Source: Quinella sp. 2Q5 (GTDB taxonomy: Bacteria; Bacillota; Negativicutes; Selenomonadales; Selenomonadaceae). From it: 35,105 nt of DNA. The stretch covers positions 1 to 35,105 of the forward strand of contig JADEZQ010000017.1 of assembly GCA_015206785.1 (NCBI GenBank). The letters run 5' to 3'. A model generated the notes under the pieces. It ran no database searches, was not told the DNA's origin, and saw nothing but the letters and a program-made list of their open reading frames with translations. This document shows, one piece after another, positions 8,370-15,632 of this stretch. The position numbers and the translations under genes were made by a program. Numbering within the stretch: position 1 is the stretch's first letter; each line of letters begins with the position of its first letter.

Positions 8370-8775
8370 CTTGCGACGGATTCTGCGCGGGCAAGGCGGC
8401 TTCATGTTGCTAAACGTCGTCTTGCTGACGCTGATAACTTCCTTCGCCGCGATGATTCTGTTGAACGCCGCAACGCGCGTGCGCAACCGTCAATCGACGC
8501 TGGAGCTGACGGCACTGTATCTGGCGAACGAACAGCTTGCGCAGTTGGAATCGGCGGCGGCGGCAGGTGGACCTTTGAGCGGCGGATATCTGGGCGACCC
8601 CGACGACTTGACGACGAAGAACGCGGGCGTGCCCATCACCTTCAACGTGGCGACCGACATCAACGGCAACGGCTCACTGCGGCGGGCGACGGTCACCGTC
8701 ACGTGGAAAGTCGACGGCGAAGATTTTGAGTTTGTGGCGGAAAGGACGATTCTCATTGCGCAACAGACACCGTAG
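8362..8775 (+). CDS. Minor pseudopilin-like protein
   Basis: A 137-residue protein with an N-terminal prepilin-like segment, MNDLRRILRGQGG then FMLLNVVLLTLITSFAAMIL. Cleavage after the Gly pair is likely, but position 5 is Asn instead of Glu, as in some minor subunits placed at the tip. The body is mostly beta-prone (VTVTWKVDGEDFEFVAE), resembling GspI/PilV-type proteins. The ATG at 8362 overlaps the preceding stop by 8 bases, which argues against a longer upstream start. Confidence 0.78.
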   Translation: MNDLRRILRGQGGFMLLNVVLLTLITSFAAMILLNAATRVRNRQSTLELTALYLANEQLAQLESAAAAGGPLSGGYLGDPDDLTTKNAGVPITFNVATDINGNGSLRRATVTVTWKVDGEDFEFVAERTILIAQQTP

Positions 8776-9337
8776 CGGCTTCGTGCTCGCGGAGTTTGCG
8801 ATTGCCCTGCCGCTGTTGATTTTGCTCGGACTGGGTCTGGCGAACGTCAGCGTAAAAATTTTTCAGCTCGGTCGCGATCAGCTTGCCGACTACGTTTTGG
8901 AAGACGAGGCTCGTCACGTGATGGAACGCATCGTTCATCAGGCTCGCGCCGCCAAAGAAATTTCCGTAACACCCGTCACCGCCGACATCGACCAGATTAA
9001 AATCGTCTTCCGTGCCGCCGACGACGACCCTTCCAACCAAATCCTCAACGTCGCTGAAGTGCTCGAAACGCAATACTTCACCCCGCACATGCAAGACGGC
9101 GTCTGCGTCAATCTCAACGCCAAGCGACAGGATTGGGGAGCTTTGACAAACCCGATAACCGGCGAAAATTCTTTCGGCGACACGAAGATCAATCGGCTGA
9201 AGTATCACAGACTCGGCGGCAACGTTCTGCATGTCGTGCTGGAGATGGAGAGCCTCGTCACCGCCCGCACCTTTCGGTTGGCGACGGCGGTCTTCATGCC
9301 AGGCTGCGACAGCTTCACCATATACGGAGGCACGTGA
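8756..9337 (+). CDS. Minor pseudopilin-like protein (GspJ/PilW-like)
   Basis: A 193-residue protein starting at TTG 8756, chosen because GGAAAGGA lies about 9 bases upstream and the start gives a compact prepilin signal, RNRHRSG then FVLAEFAIALPLLILLGLG. Glu is at mature position 5. The layout (hydrophobic helix, then a helix with EDEARHVMERIVHQAR, then a larger beta-rich domain) resembles GspJ/PilW. It overlaps the previous gene by 20 bases, and the next gene starts immediately after its stop. Confidence 0.78.
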   Translation: MRNRHRSGFVLAEFAIALPLLILLGLGLANVSVKIFQLGRDQLADYVLEDEARHVMERIVHQARAAKEISVTPVTADIDQIKIVFRAADDDPSNQILNVAEVLETQYFTPHMQDGVCVNLNAKRQDWGALTNPITGENSFGDTKINRLKYHRLGGNVLHVVLEMESLVTARTFRLATAVFMPGCDSFTIYGGT

Positions 9338-9916
9338 ATGAACGCCAAAGGTTTCGCCACGGTCTTGAGCTTGTGTCTGATATTGGTCGTCGCGCTGATT
9401 GTTCGGGGCATTCACGCGGCGGAGGGCAACCACGCTTACGAGACGACAGACGCCCGCGCGGAATTCGATTTGCAGAACGCCGCAGACAGTGCCGTCTTCG
9501 AGGCCGCCGCGCAGGTTCTTTCGGGCGATGTAATTTTGCCTGTGAACGAGACGCCCAACATGATGAGCGACCGCCTGAACAATCAACGCCGCCTGGTGAA
9601 GAGGACGATTACTTCCGCACACGCGGGGACAATCGCCGTGGAAGCGTGGGGCGAGCGGCTCAACGTCCACCCCTACAAAGTCAGCTACGGCGGCGAGAAT
9701 GAAACTGCCTTCGCCGGCGGCAACATCGCCAAGAAGGTCAAGGTCAATCGCAAGGAACAGTTCTTGCCCGCGTACGTCTTCTTCAGCGTGGCGCAGACGA
9801 CGAACGAGCATACGGGCGGAAAAATTTATCGCCGCGCCTTTGCCTACGCTTTGGAAGGCGACGCGACGATTCGCTTTATGGAGCTACCGACGAAGAATTA
9901 CGTCTACGAGCGGTAA
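9338..9916 (+). CDS. PilX/GspK-like pseudopilin protein
   Basis: A 192-residue protein beginning MNAKG then FATVLSLCLILVVALIVRGI. The hydrophobic helix follows a Gly that would be the prepilin cleavage site, but Glu5 is missing (FATVL), as in GspK/PilX-like proteins. The next segment (EFDLQNAADSAVFEAAAQVL) is an alpha-helical extension common in that class. The ATG abuts the preceding TGA. The gene ends the run and overlaps the convergent hisG by 13 bases. Confidence 0.72.
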   Translation: MNAKGFATVLSLCLILVVALIVRGIHAAEGNHAYETTDARAEFDLQNAADSAVFEAAAQVLSGDVILPVNETPNMMSDRLNNQRRLVKRTITSAHAGTIAVEAWGERLNVHPYKVSYGGENETAFAGGNIAKKVKVNRKEQFLPAYVFFSVAQTTNEHTGGKIYRRAFAYALEGDATIRFMELPTKNYVYER

Positions 9917-10551
9917 ATTTTTTCCAGCGCAGTGACGAGCCCGTTAATCCTGTCGAACTTGAGCTTGTAGCTGACGCGGTTGGCAATGAGCCGAGCCGTG
10001 GCGTGCATGATGGTGACGACTTCGACCAGATTGTTTTGGCGCAGGGACGTGCCCGTTTCCACAATGTCGACGATTGATTCGGAAAGCCCGACGCCAGGTG
10101 CAAGTTCAATCGAGCCGTTGAGCTTGATGTATTCCATCTGCATGCCGTGCGCGGCAAAAAATTTTTCGGCGATGTGCGGGAACTTCGTGGCGACGCGTGT
10201 GTTGTCGTAATCCTCAAGCCGCGAGCTTTTGTCGGCGGGCACAGCCATCATTAGCCGACAGGCACCAAAGCCCAGGTCAAACAATTCGTAGACGTCCTTG
10301 CCCGCCTCGTCGATGACGTCCTTGCCGATGATGCCGATATCCGCCGCGCCATATTCCACGTAGGTTGGCACGTCGGCAGTCTTGGTGATGATGAACTTGA
10401 GCCGCGCCTCGTCGTTGGTGATGATGAGCTTGCGGGATTTTTCGCTCAGACCGTCAGCACTGAAGCCGACCGAGCCGAGCAAATCTGCCGACAGCCCGAA
10501 CAGCTTGCCCTTGGGCAGCGCGACGGTCAAAAAGTTTCTGTCCAATTCCAT
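9904..10551 (-). CDS. hisG: ATP phosphoribosyltransferase, short form
   Basis: HisG catalyses the first step of histidine synthesis, joining ATP and PRPP. The 215-residue protein has VALPKGKLF at the N-terminus, the middle motif YGAADIGIIGKDVIDE, and the PRPP-binding signature IVDIVETGTSLRQNNLVEV. It lacks the C-terminal regulatory domain, so it is the short form, which in characterised species needs HisZ; hisZ is not in this window. The start is ambiguous: GGAGGA directly abuts ATG 10551, so TTG two codons later (10545), at 6-base spacing, may be used. It stands alone, convergent with the last pseudopilin gene. Confidence 0.93.
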   Translation of the reverse strand: MELDRNFLTVALPKGKLFGLSADLLGSVGFSADGLSEKSRKLIITNDEARLKFIITKTADVPTYVEYGAADIGIIGKDVIDEAGKDVYELFDLGFGACRLMMAVPADKSSRLEDYDNTRVATKFPHIAEKFFAAHGMQMEYIKLNGSIELAPGVGLSESIVDIVETGTSLRQNNLVEVVTIMHATARLIANRVSYKLKFDRINGLVTALEKIYRS

Positions 10552-10610
10552 TCCTCCAATCGTGGGGGATTTTATATTGCGGCGGGTGTCTGTGTCAAAA
10601 AAATTTTTTC

Positions 10611-10640
10611 TTGAACGTTGCGGCGCGACTGTGGTATTAT
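10611..10640 (+). promoter_or_regulatory. Promoter of the PTS IIA gene
   Basis: TTGAAC (10611-10616), an 18-base spacer, then TATTAT (10635-10640), 22 bases upstream of the gene start. Confidence 0.65.
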
Positions 10641-10662
10641 TCGCGCGAGGAGGTTGATATCT

Positions 10663-11025
10663 ATGGTGAAGTACGAAGTTAAAATGACCAGCATCGGCAA
10701 GGACGCGCAGACTTATCTTGAGAGCAACAGCAGCTTCATTCTGCTCAACGAGAAGATCCGCCCCGCGCTTTCGGATATGGTCGTCGAACACAACGTCGGC
10801 GAGCTGACGGCTGATATCGTCGCGGGCGACAAACTCAAGGTCGGCAAGAGCGAATTTGATGTCGTCAAGGTCGGCGACGCCGTCAACAAGAATCTGCGCG
10901 AGGAAGGTCACTGCACCATCGTCGTGAACATGGACGCCACGATGCCCGGTCAAGTCGCGGTTAAGGGCGTGCGTCCGCCGCGTCTTCGTTTCGGCAACGT
11001 GATTCAATTCTACAGCGAGGAATAA
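10663..11025 (+). CDS. srlB: PTS glucitol/sorbitol-type IIA protein
   Basis: A 120-residue protein matching the length and layout of SrlB/GutB. His43 in VEHNVGELT aligns by position with the phosphorylated His of E. coli SrlB (HSHGELT). NLREEGHCTIVVN and MPGQVAVKG match the family C-terminus. The role is phosphotransfer from HPr to the sugar permease. ATG 10663 has GAGGAGG upstream. The gene has its own promoter and terminator, and no IIB, IIC or polyol dehydrogenase gene is nearby, so it may serve a permease elsewhere or act in regulation. Confidence 0.85.
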   Translation: MVKYEVKMTSIGKDAQTYLESNSSFILLNEKIRPALSDMVVEHNVGELTADIVAGDKLKVGKSEFDVVKVGDAVNKNLREEGHCTIVVNMDATMPGQVAVKGVRPPRLRFGNVIQFYSEE

Positions 11026-11046
11026 TTTTTCTGTCGTAGCGCACGA

Positions 11047-11075
11047 AGGGTGCCGCTCTTAGCGGTGCCCTTTTT
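11047..11075 (+). terminator. Rho-independent terminator after the PTS IIA gene
   Basis: Stem AGGGTGCCGC (11047-11056) pairs with GCGGTGCCCT (11062-11071), with two wobble pairs, around loop TCTTA. It is followed by a run of T. Confidence 0.8.
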
Positions 11076-11082
11076 GCTTGCG

Positions 11083-11208
11083 TTGAATCTACTTTCTTTT
11101 GCCGGCAATGGTCTCGGCAACGGGTTGCGTGTCTGATGACGGTGTCGGCTGTTGCTCACTGCGTTTGCGTTTGAATCTACTTTCTTTTGCGGGTCCAAAA
11201 GAAAGTAG
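11083..11208. repeat. CTACTTTCTTTT direct and inverted repeats
   Basis: The 20-base word TTGAATCTACTTTCTTTTGC occurs exactly at 11083-11102 and 11171-11190. The second copy is also the left arm of a perfect 12-base palindrome: CTACTTTCTTTT (11177-11188), 8-base loop, AAAAGAAAGTAG (11197-11208). This lies in the only long gap between galU and the PTS gene (11026-11377), which otherwise holds no credible gene. It looks like a dispersed repeat or a remnant of a non-coding mobile element. Confidence 0.7.
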
Positions 11209-11227
11209 CAAAGAAAAGGACCTCCGA

Positions 11228-11284
11228 GCCGGCAACGACGCATCACGTCGTCGTATGCCGGCGGCCGCCCGTCCATGGGCGGCC
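11228..11284. repeat. Twin hairpin element B
   Basis: The first hairpin pairs GCCGGCA (11228-11234) plus ACGACG with CGTCGT plus TGCCGGC (11256-11262), loop CATCA. The second pairs GGCCGCCC (11263-11270) with GGGCGGCC (11277-11284), loop GTCCAT. The layout and loop words match element A at 1196-1253. No T-run follows. Confidence 0.6.
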
Positions 11285-11320
11285 TCGTTATCGGCTGATT
11301 CAACGGGTGCGAGTGCCAAC

Positions 11321-11349
11321 TTGCCCGCGCAGAAGTTATCTGTTATCAT
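11321..11349 (+). promoter_or_regulatory. Promoter of galU
   Basis: TTGCCC (11321-11326), a 17-base spacer, then TATCAT (11344-11349), 28 bases before the galU ATG. Confidence 0.6.
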
Positions 11350-11377
11350 GGAAAAAATTTCGAGGGGAGCGATTCAC

Positions 11378-12268
11378 ATGAAGGTTCGCAAGGCGGTAAT
11401 TCCCGCGGCGGGATTAGGCACGCGTTTCTTGCCCGCAACCAAGTCCCAACCCAAAGAGATGTTGCCAATAGTCGACAAGCCCACTATCCAATACATCATT
11501 GAGGAGGCGGCCGCGGCGGGTGTTGAAGACATCATCGTCGTCACGGGGCGCAACAAACGTTCCATAGAAGACCACTTCGACCGCTCGATTGAGCTTGAGC
11601 TTGAACTTGAACGCACGGGCAAACTTCAGCTGTTGGACATGGTGCGAGCAATCCCCGAAATTGCAAACATCCACTTTATCCGCCAGAAGCAACCGCTCGG
11701 TCTGGGGCATGCGGTGTTGACGGCTAGTCACTTCATAGGCTCCGAACCCTTTGCAGTGCTTTTGGGTGATGATGTCGTCGTTTCCCGCAGACCCGTCCTC
11801 CAGCAGATGGTTGAGATCTTCGACGAGTACAAGACTTCGATTATCGGCGTGCAGGAAGTTTCCGAAGAGGTTGTCCACCGCTACGGCATCGTCGATTGCA
11901 AGCACGTGGAAGGCGGCGTTTACAAGGTCAAGGATCTCGTCGAGAAGCCCAAACGTGAAGCGGCACCCAGTCGCATTGCAATCCTCGGCAGATATATTTT
12001 GACGCCGACGATATTCAGCTACCTGGAGACGCAGACGCCCGGCGCGGGCGGCGAAATTCAACTGACCGACGGGCTCAAACGTCTGGCTCAAGCGGAGGCA
12101 ATGTACGCGTACGTCTTCAAGGGGCACCGCTACGACGTGGGCACCAAGCTCGGCTTTTTGCAGGCGAACATAGAATTTGCCCTGCGCAACAGCGAAATCA
12201 CCGACGACCTGAAAAATTATCTCGACGCCCTGCACGAGAACATGGACGCGATGCTTGACTACGATTGA
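11378..12268 (+). CDS. galU: UTP-glucose-1-phosphate uridylyltransferase
   Basis: A 296-residue cytoplasmic enzyme making UDP-glucose from UTP and glucose-1-phosphate for envelope glycans. It has the nucleotide-binding N-terminus KAVIPAAGLGTRFLPATKS, then KEMLPIVDKPTIQYIIEEA, the active-site QPLGLGHAV and LLGDDVV, and DLVEKPK; the length is standard for GalU/GtaB. ATG 11378 follows GAGGGGAG. The TAXI gene starts 28 bases downstream on the same strand without a terminator between, so partial co-transcription is possible. Confidence 0.96.
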   Translation: MKVRKAVIPAAGLGTRFLPATKSQPKEMLPIVDKPTIQYIIEEAAAAGVEDIIVVTGRNKRSIEDHFDRSIELELELERTGKLQLLDMVRAIPEIANIHFIRQKQPLGLGHAVLTASHFIGSEPFAVLLGDDVVVSRRPVLQQMVEIFDEYKTSIIGVQEVSEEVVHRYGIVDCKHVEGGVYKVKDLVEKPKREAAPSRIAILGRYILTPTIFSYLETQTPGAGGEIQLTDGLKRLAQAEAMYAYVFKGHRYDVGTKLGFLQANIEFALRNSEITDDLKNYLDALHENMDAMLDYD

Positions 12269-12296
12269 AGTTTTCACAACCGAAGGGAGCGTTATC

Positions 12297-13295
12297 ATGA
12301 AGATTTTAAAACTGCTGATACTATTGCCGCTGATCTTGCTCGTGGGCTGTGGCGGCGAAAAATCCGCGGGCGATATCCGTTTCGGCACGGGCGGCTCCGG
12401 CGGCATGTATTACGCTTACGGCACCGAGCTCGCCAAACAAATCAAAGCCGACAACAAAGTTCGTGCACTCGACGTGAAGACGACTGCGGGCTCGGCGGCG
12501 AATCTGCGGCTCCTGCGCGAAAAGTTTCTTGACCTTGCAATCGTCCAGAGCGACGCGCTTTCCGCCGCCGTCAACGGCACGGGCGTCTTCGAGAGCGTGG
12601 GACCCGGCGTCGGTTATGCGGCGGTCGCGGGGCTCTATACCGAGGCGTGTCAAATCGTCGTCAACAAAAATTCCAACATCAACAGCGTTGCGGATTTGGT
12701 CGGCAAGAAAGTTTCCGTCGGCGAAGAGGAATCAGGCGTTTTGCTCAATGCCGAACAAATTCTCATGGCGCACGGGCTGACCTTCGAGATGATTGAACCT
12801 TACTATCTGTCGTTCACGGACGCCGCCACCGCAATGGAGACGGGCAAAGTCGACGCAATCTTCATCACGGCTGGCGCACCTACCTCGGCAATCGTCAATC
12901 TCACCATGCACAAGGACGTTCGCCTGCTTAGCATCGCCCCCGAAATTCAAAACAACATGATGAAGCTCTATAAGGGCTACACGCGTTGCATCATCCCCGC
13001 GGGCAGCTACCCCGGTCAGAACGAAGACATCTCGACCATCGGCGTCAAGGCGGTGCTCGTGGCAAATGCCGACCTTGCCGACGACCAAGTCACTCACATC
13101 ACCGAATTCATCATCAAGAACGCAAACAACCTTCCGCACAACACGAGCGACAGCGCATTCACCACCGCCTATGCCGTTGAGGACATCCCCGCCGCTTTCC
13201 ACGCGGGTGCCGCAAAATTCTACGAGGCGCAGGGCATCAAAGTCAACGTTTACGACGGCAAGTCGGGCGAAGGAGTTAAAGCAAGTCAGGATTGA
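12297..13295 (+). CDS. TAXI-family solute-binding lipoprotein
   Basis: A 332-residue protein. The signal MKILKLLILLPLILLVGC ends in a lipobox (LVGC, Cys18), predicting a lipoprotein at the periplasmic face. The mature part has the TAXI-family RFGTGGSGGMYYAYGTELAK, VQSDALSAA, and VGEEESGVLLNAEQIL. TAXI proteins deliver small carboxylates such as glutamate or 2-oxoglutarate to TRAP transporters. No TRAP membrane subunit follows; gltS starts 23 bases after the stop. The ATG at 12297 is preferred because GAAGGGAG precedes it and the lipoprotein signal begins there. Confidence 0.9.
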   Translation: MKILKLLILLPLILLVGCGGEKSAGDIRFGTGGSGGMYYAYGTELAKQIKADNKVRALDVKTTAGSAANLRLLREKFLDLAIVQSDALSAAVNGTGVFESVGPGVGYAAVAGLYTEACQIVVNKNSNINSVADLVGKKVSVGEEESGVLLNAEQILMAHGLTFEMIEPYYLSFTDAATAMETGKVDAIFITAGAPTSAIVNLTMHKDVRLLSIAPEIQNNMMKLYKGYTRCIIPAGSYPGQNEDISTIGVKAVLVANADLADDQVTHITEFIIKNANNLPHNTSDSAFTTAYAVEDIPAAFHAGAAKFYEAQGIKVNVYDGKSGEGVKASQD

Positions 13296-13318
13296 CGGCG
13301 CGCAAAGGAAGTGACCTC

Positions 13319-14509
13319 ATGTACACGGTAGAATTCAACATGTACCAGACGCTGGCAGTGGCTGTCGTCATGCTCTACGTCGGCACCATGCTAAAGCGTC
13401 GCGTGGAATTTTTGGAGACGTTCTGTATCCCCTCGCCCGTCGTCGGCGGCTTGTTGTTTGCAATCGTCAGCTGTATCCTTTACACGTCGGGAGTTATCAG
13501 CTTTGCCTTCGACGAGACGCTAAAGAATGTCTGCATGGTCGCGTTCTTTACGTCGGTCGGCTTTCAAGCCAACGTCAAAATCCTAAAGAGCGGCGGCGTT
13601 GCCCTGCTGATATTCCTGGGCTGTGTGTGTGCGTTGATTTTCCTGCAGAACGTCCTGGCGGTGGCGTTGAGCGGCGTGCTAAACATCAGCCCGTTTATCG
13701 GACTGTGCACAGGCTCAATCTCAATGGTCGGCGGTCACGGCACTGCCGGCGCGTTCGGTCCGGTGCTGGAGGATTTGGGTCTCGTCGGTGCAACGACACT
13801 TTGCACGGCGGCGGCAACTTTCGGATTGGTTGCAGGTTCATTGATGGGCGGACCTTTGGGCAGAAGATTGATCCTCGGCAAAGACCTATTGAAAACCGCC
13901 ATTAAAGCCGACGACACGCCGCTGGTCGAAGAGGAGAAGAAACACGTTCGCTCCGTGAGCATGTACGCGCCCGCCGCTTACCAACTGGCAATCGCTATGG
14001 GTATCGGCACGTTCGTCTCAATGTTGCTGTCGAAAACGGGCATGACCTTCCCCGTCTACATCGGCGCAATGATCGTCGCGGCGATTATGCGCAACTGGAG
14101 CGAGTTTACCGGCGCATTCACCGTCCACATCGGCGAGATCAACGACATCGGCGGGATTTGCCTGTCGCTGTTCCTCGGCATCGCAATGATCACCTTGAAA
14201 CTCTGGCAACTGGCTCAACTGGCTTTGCCGCTGATTGTGCTGCTCGTCGGGCAGACGGCTTTGATGTTCCTTTTCGCCTACTTCGTCATCTTCAACGTGC
14301 TCGGTCGCGATTACGACGCGGCAATTCTTTCGGCGGGCTCGTGCGGCTTCGGAATGGGTGCCACGCCCAACGCTATGGCTAACATGCAGGTCTTGACGAG
14401 TAAGTTTGCGCCGTCCGTCAAAGCCTACATCCTCGTGCCAATCGTCGGTTCCATGTTCGCCGACTTTTTGAACAGCCTAACCATCACGTTCTTCATCAAC
14501 TTTATCTGA
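13319..14509 (+). CDS. gltS: Sodium/glutamate symporter GltS
   Basis: A 396-residue inner-membrane protein with about ten hydrophobic segments. It carries the two reentrant-loop motifs of the family: GSISMVGGHGTAGAFGPVLE in the first half and SAGSCGFGMGATPNAMANMQ in the second. It would import glutamate with sodium ions. AAAGGAAG precedes ATG 13319. It is directly downstream of a TAXI binding protein, an unusual pairing that suggests the lipoprotein may feed or tune this permease. A CRISPR-repeat-like hairpin begins 4 bases after the stop. Confidence 0.94.
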   Translation: MYTVEFNMYQTLAVAVVMLYVGTMLKRRVEFLETFCIPSPVVGGLLFAIVSCILYTSGVISFAFDETLKNVCMVAFFTSVGFQANVKILKSGGVALLIFLGCVCALIFLQNVLAVALSGVLNISPFIGLCTGSISMVGGHGTAGAFGPVLEDLGLVGATTLCTAAATFGLVAGSLMGGPLGRRLILGKDLLKTAIKADDTPLVEEEKKHVRSVSMYAPAAYQLAIAMGIGTFVSMLLSKTGMTFPVYIGAMIVAAIMRNWSEFTGAFTVHIGEINDIGGICLSLFLGIAMITLKLWQLAQLALPLIVLLVGQTALMFLFAYFVIFNVLGRDYDAAILSAGSCGFGMGATPNAMANMQVLTSKFAPSVKAYILVPIVGSMFADFLNSLTITFFINFI

Positions 14510-14513
14510 CCAC

Positions 14514-14541
14514 GTCGCACCCAGGGTGCGTGGATTGAAAT
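14514..14541 (+). repeat. Lone type I-C CRISPR-repeat-like element
   Basis: GTCGCACCC, one A, GGGTGCG, then TGGATTGAAAT. From memory, type I-C repeats (32 bases) begin GTCGC, have a short palindrome with a 4-5 base loop, and end GCGTGGATTGAAAT. This copy matches both ends but has a 1-base loop and is 28 bases long. There is only one copy and no spacer array or cas gene in the window. Confidence 0.6.
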
Positions 14542-14563
14542 TGACAGTCGTCGAAAATCAAAA

Positions 14564-14599
14564 GCCCGCCTCCACGTCGGAAGCGGGCGTAATTTTTTT
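14564..14599. terminator. Bidirectional terminator between gltS and the carbonic anhydrase gene
   Basis: GCCCGC (14564-14569) pairs with GCGGGC (14583-14588), extended inside by a TCC/GGA pair. A T7 run follows on the plus strand, and T-rich sequence also follows on the minus strand. It lies between convergent genes. Confidence 0.75.
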
Positions 14600-14607
14600 G
14601 TGCGTGA

Positions 14608-15177
14608 TTAAGCTTGCTTGTCGAGCAGTTCGAGCTTGCCGCTCCTGGGGTGGAACATCAGCCCGTGAATTTTGACGTCCTTGGGGATAAGCGGGTTCTC
14701 GCGCAGCTGGCGGACGACCTTGACAACATTTTCTTCAGGCTTCTGGAAACTGTCGGTCCATTCGACAAGTTCTTTCTCGACCATCTTGATTGCGTCGGGG
14801 CTGATGCCGCGATCCAACATGCCCTTCGTCAGGCTCTGCGAGGTGGTCTTTGCCATGCCGCATTCGTGATGACCGATGATGGCGACTTCCTGCACGCCCA
14901 ATTCGTAAATGCAAACGAGCAAACTGCGAACGGTTGTATCGAACACGCCGTTGAGGCAGTTGCCGACGGTCTTGATGATTTTTGCGTCGCCGCGTTTGAT
15001 GCCGAGCGCGGGCTCAAGGAAATTGACCAGGCGCGTGTCCATGCACGTGACGATTGCCAGATGTTTCTTGGGCAATTTGCTGTCGTGGTGGTCTTCGTGT
15101 TCATACGCCTTGTACTCTTCGGGCAGGTTGGCGCAGAATTTTTCGTTGGTCTGAAGAATTTGATCGATGACTGACAT
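14608..15177 (-). CDS. Beta-class carbonic anhydrase
   Basis: A 189-residue zinc enzyme interconverting CO2 and bicarbonate. Zinc ligands are visible as Cys45, His103 and Cys106, in CMDTR (45-49, including the Asp47/Arg49 dyad) and GHHECGM (102-108). A strong AGGAGGT precedes the ATG. It lies 55 bases downstream of a 74-residue gene on the same strand, probably sharing its promoter. It probably supplies bicarbonate for carboxylations in the cytoplasm. Confidence 0.94.
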   Translation of the reverse strand: MSVIDQILQTNEKFCANLPEEYKAYEHEDHHDSKLPKKHLAIVTCMDTRLVNFLEPALGIKRGDAKIIKTVGNCLNGVFDTTVRSLLVCIYELGVQEVAIIGHHECGMAKTTSQSLTKGMLDRGISPDAIKMVEKELVEWTDSFQKPEENVVKVVRQLRENPLIPKDVKIHGLMFHPRSGKLELLDKQA

Positions 15178-15232
15178 TAACGTTTACCTCCTGAAAAATT
15201 TTGTTGATGCGGTCGCTTACCGCTGCTGAAAA

Positions 15233-15457
15233 TCAACCGAGCTTTCCGACGACGAGCAACGCGTCCAGCTCGGCAAGTTTTTTCTCCAAGTTGAAGTCGA
15301 CGCAATCTTCATAGAACTCGAAGATGTCTTCGCTGGTTTTGGTCTCGACGTAGAGATAATTGTCCTCTTCCTCGTCAATTGCCAGCCCGTAGCTGACGAT
15401 CTCGTCGACGTTGATGCGGATGTTGTCCAGCTTGATGAACTGCGGCAAATCTTTCAT
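15233..15457 (-). CDS. Small acidic hypothetical protein
   Basis: A 74-residue acidic protein starting MKDLPQFIKLDNIRINVDEI, with an acidic stretch IDEEEDNYLYVETKTSEDIF and no membrane segment. AAAGGGGAG lies 6 bases upstream of the ATG, and a good promoter lies 27 bases upstream. It precedes the carbonic anhydrase gene. The beta-rich pattern resembles a small ligand- or protein-binding domain, but I recognise no family. Confidence 0.7.
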   Translation of the reverse strand: MKDLPQFIKLDNIRINVDEIVSYGLAIDEEEDNYLYVETKTSEDIFEFYEDCVDFNLEKKLAELDALLVVGKLG

Positions 15458-15483
15458 GGCAATCTCCCCTTTCGTTGACGGAA

Positions 15484-15512
15484 ATTCTATAACCTTTCGG
15501 CGGCGGTGTCAA
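15484..15512 (-). promoter_or_regulatory. Promoter of the small acidic gene and carbonic anhydrase
   Basis: Minus strand: TTGACA (15512-15507), a 17-base spacer, TAGAAT (15489-15484). Confidence 0.75.
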
Positions 15513-15632
15513 AAAATTTTTTCGGCGGCAAGATTACAATCGCGTTAAACATTTCGGCGGCGCGTAACGGACTCGATAGAGCGGCGTATAACCGGCAGAA
15601 AGCAAAATCCAACACGAAAGGCGGTAATCATC

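Noticed and set aside
11026-11377. N-terminal extension of galU through the repeat region
   Set aside because: The frame is open but encodes repeat and hairpin sequence. The Shine-Dalgarno and family N-terminus place the start at 11378.
14510-14600. A CRISPR array
   Set aside because: Only one repeat-like unit is present. There is no second repeat or spacer, and no cas gene in the window.
15513-15632. Promoter for the candidate precursor gene
   Set aside because: TACAAT at about 15534 and TATAAC at about 15586 resemble -10 boxes, but neither has a convincing -35 at the right distance.
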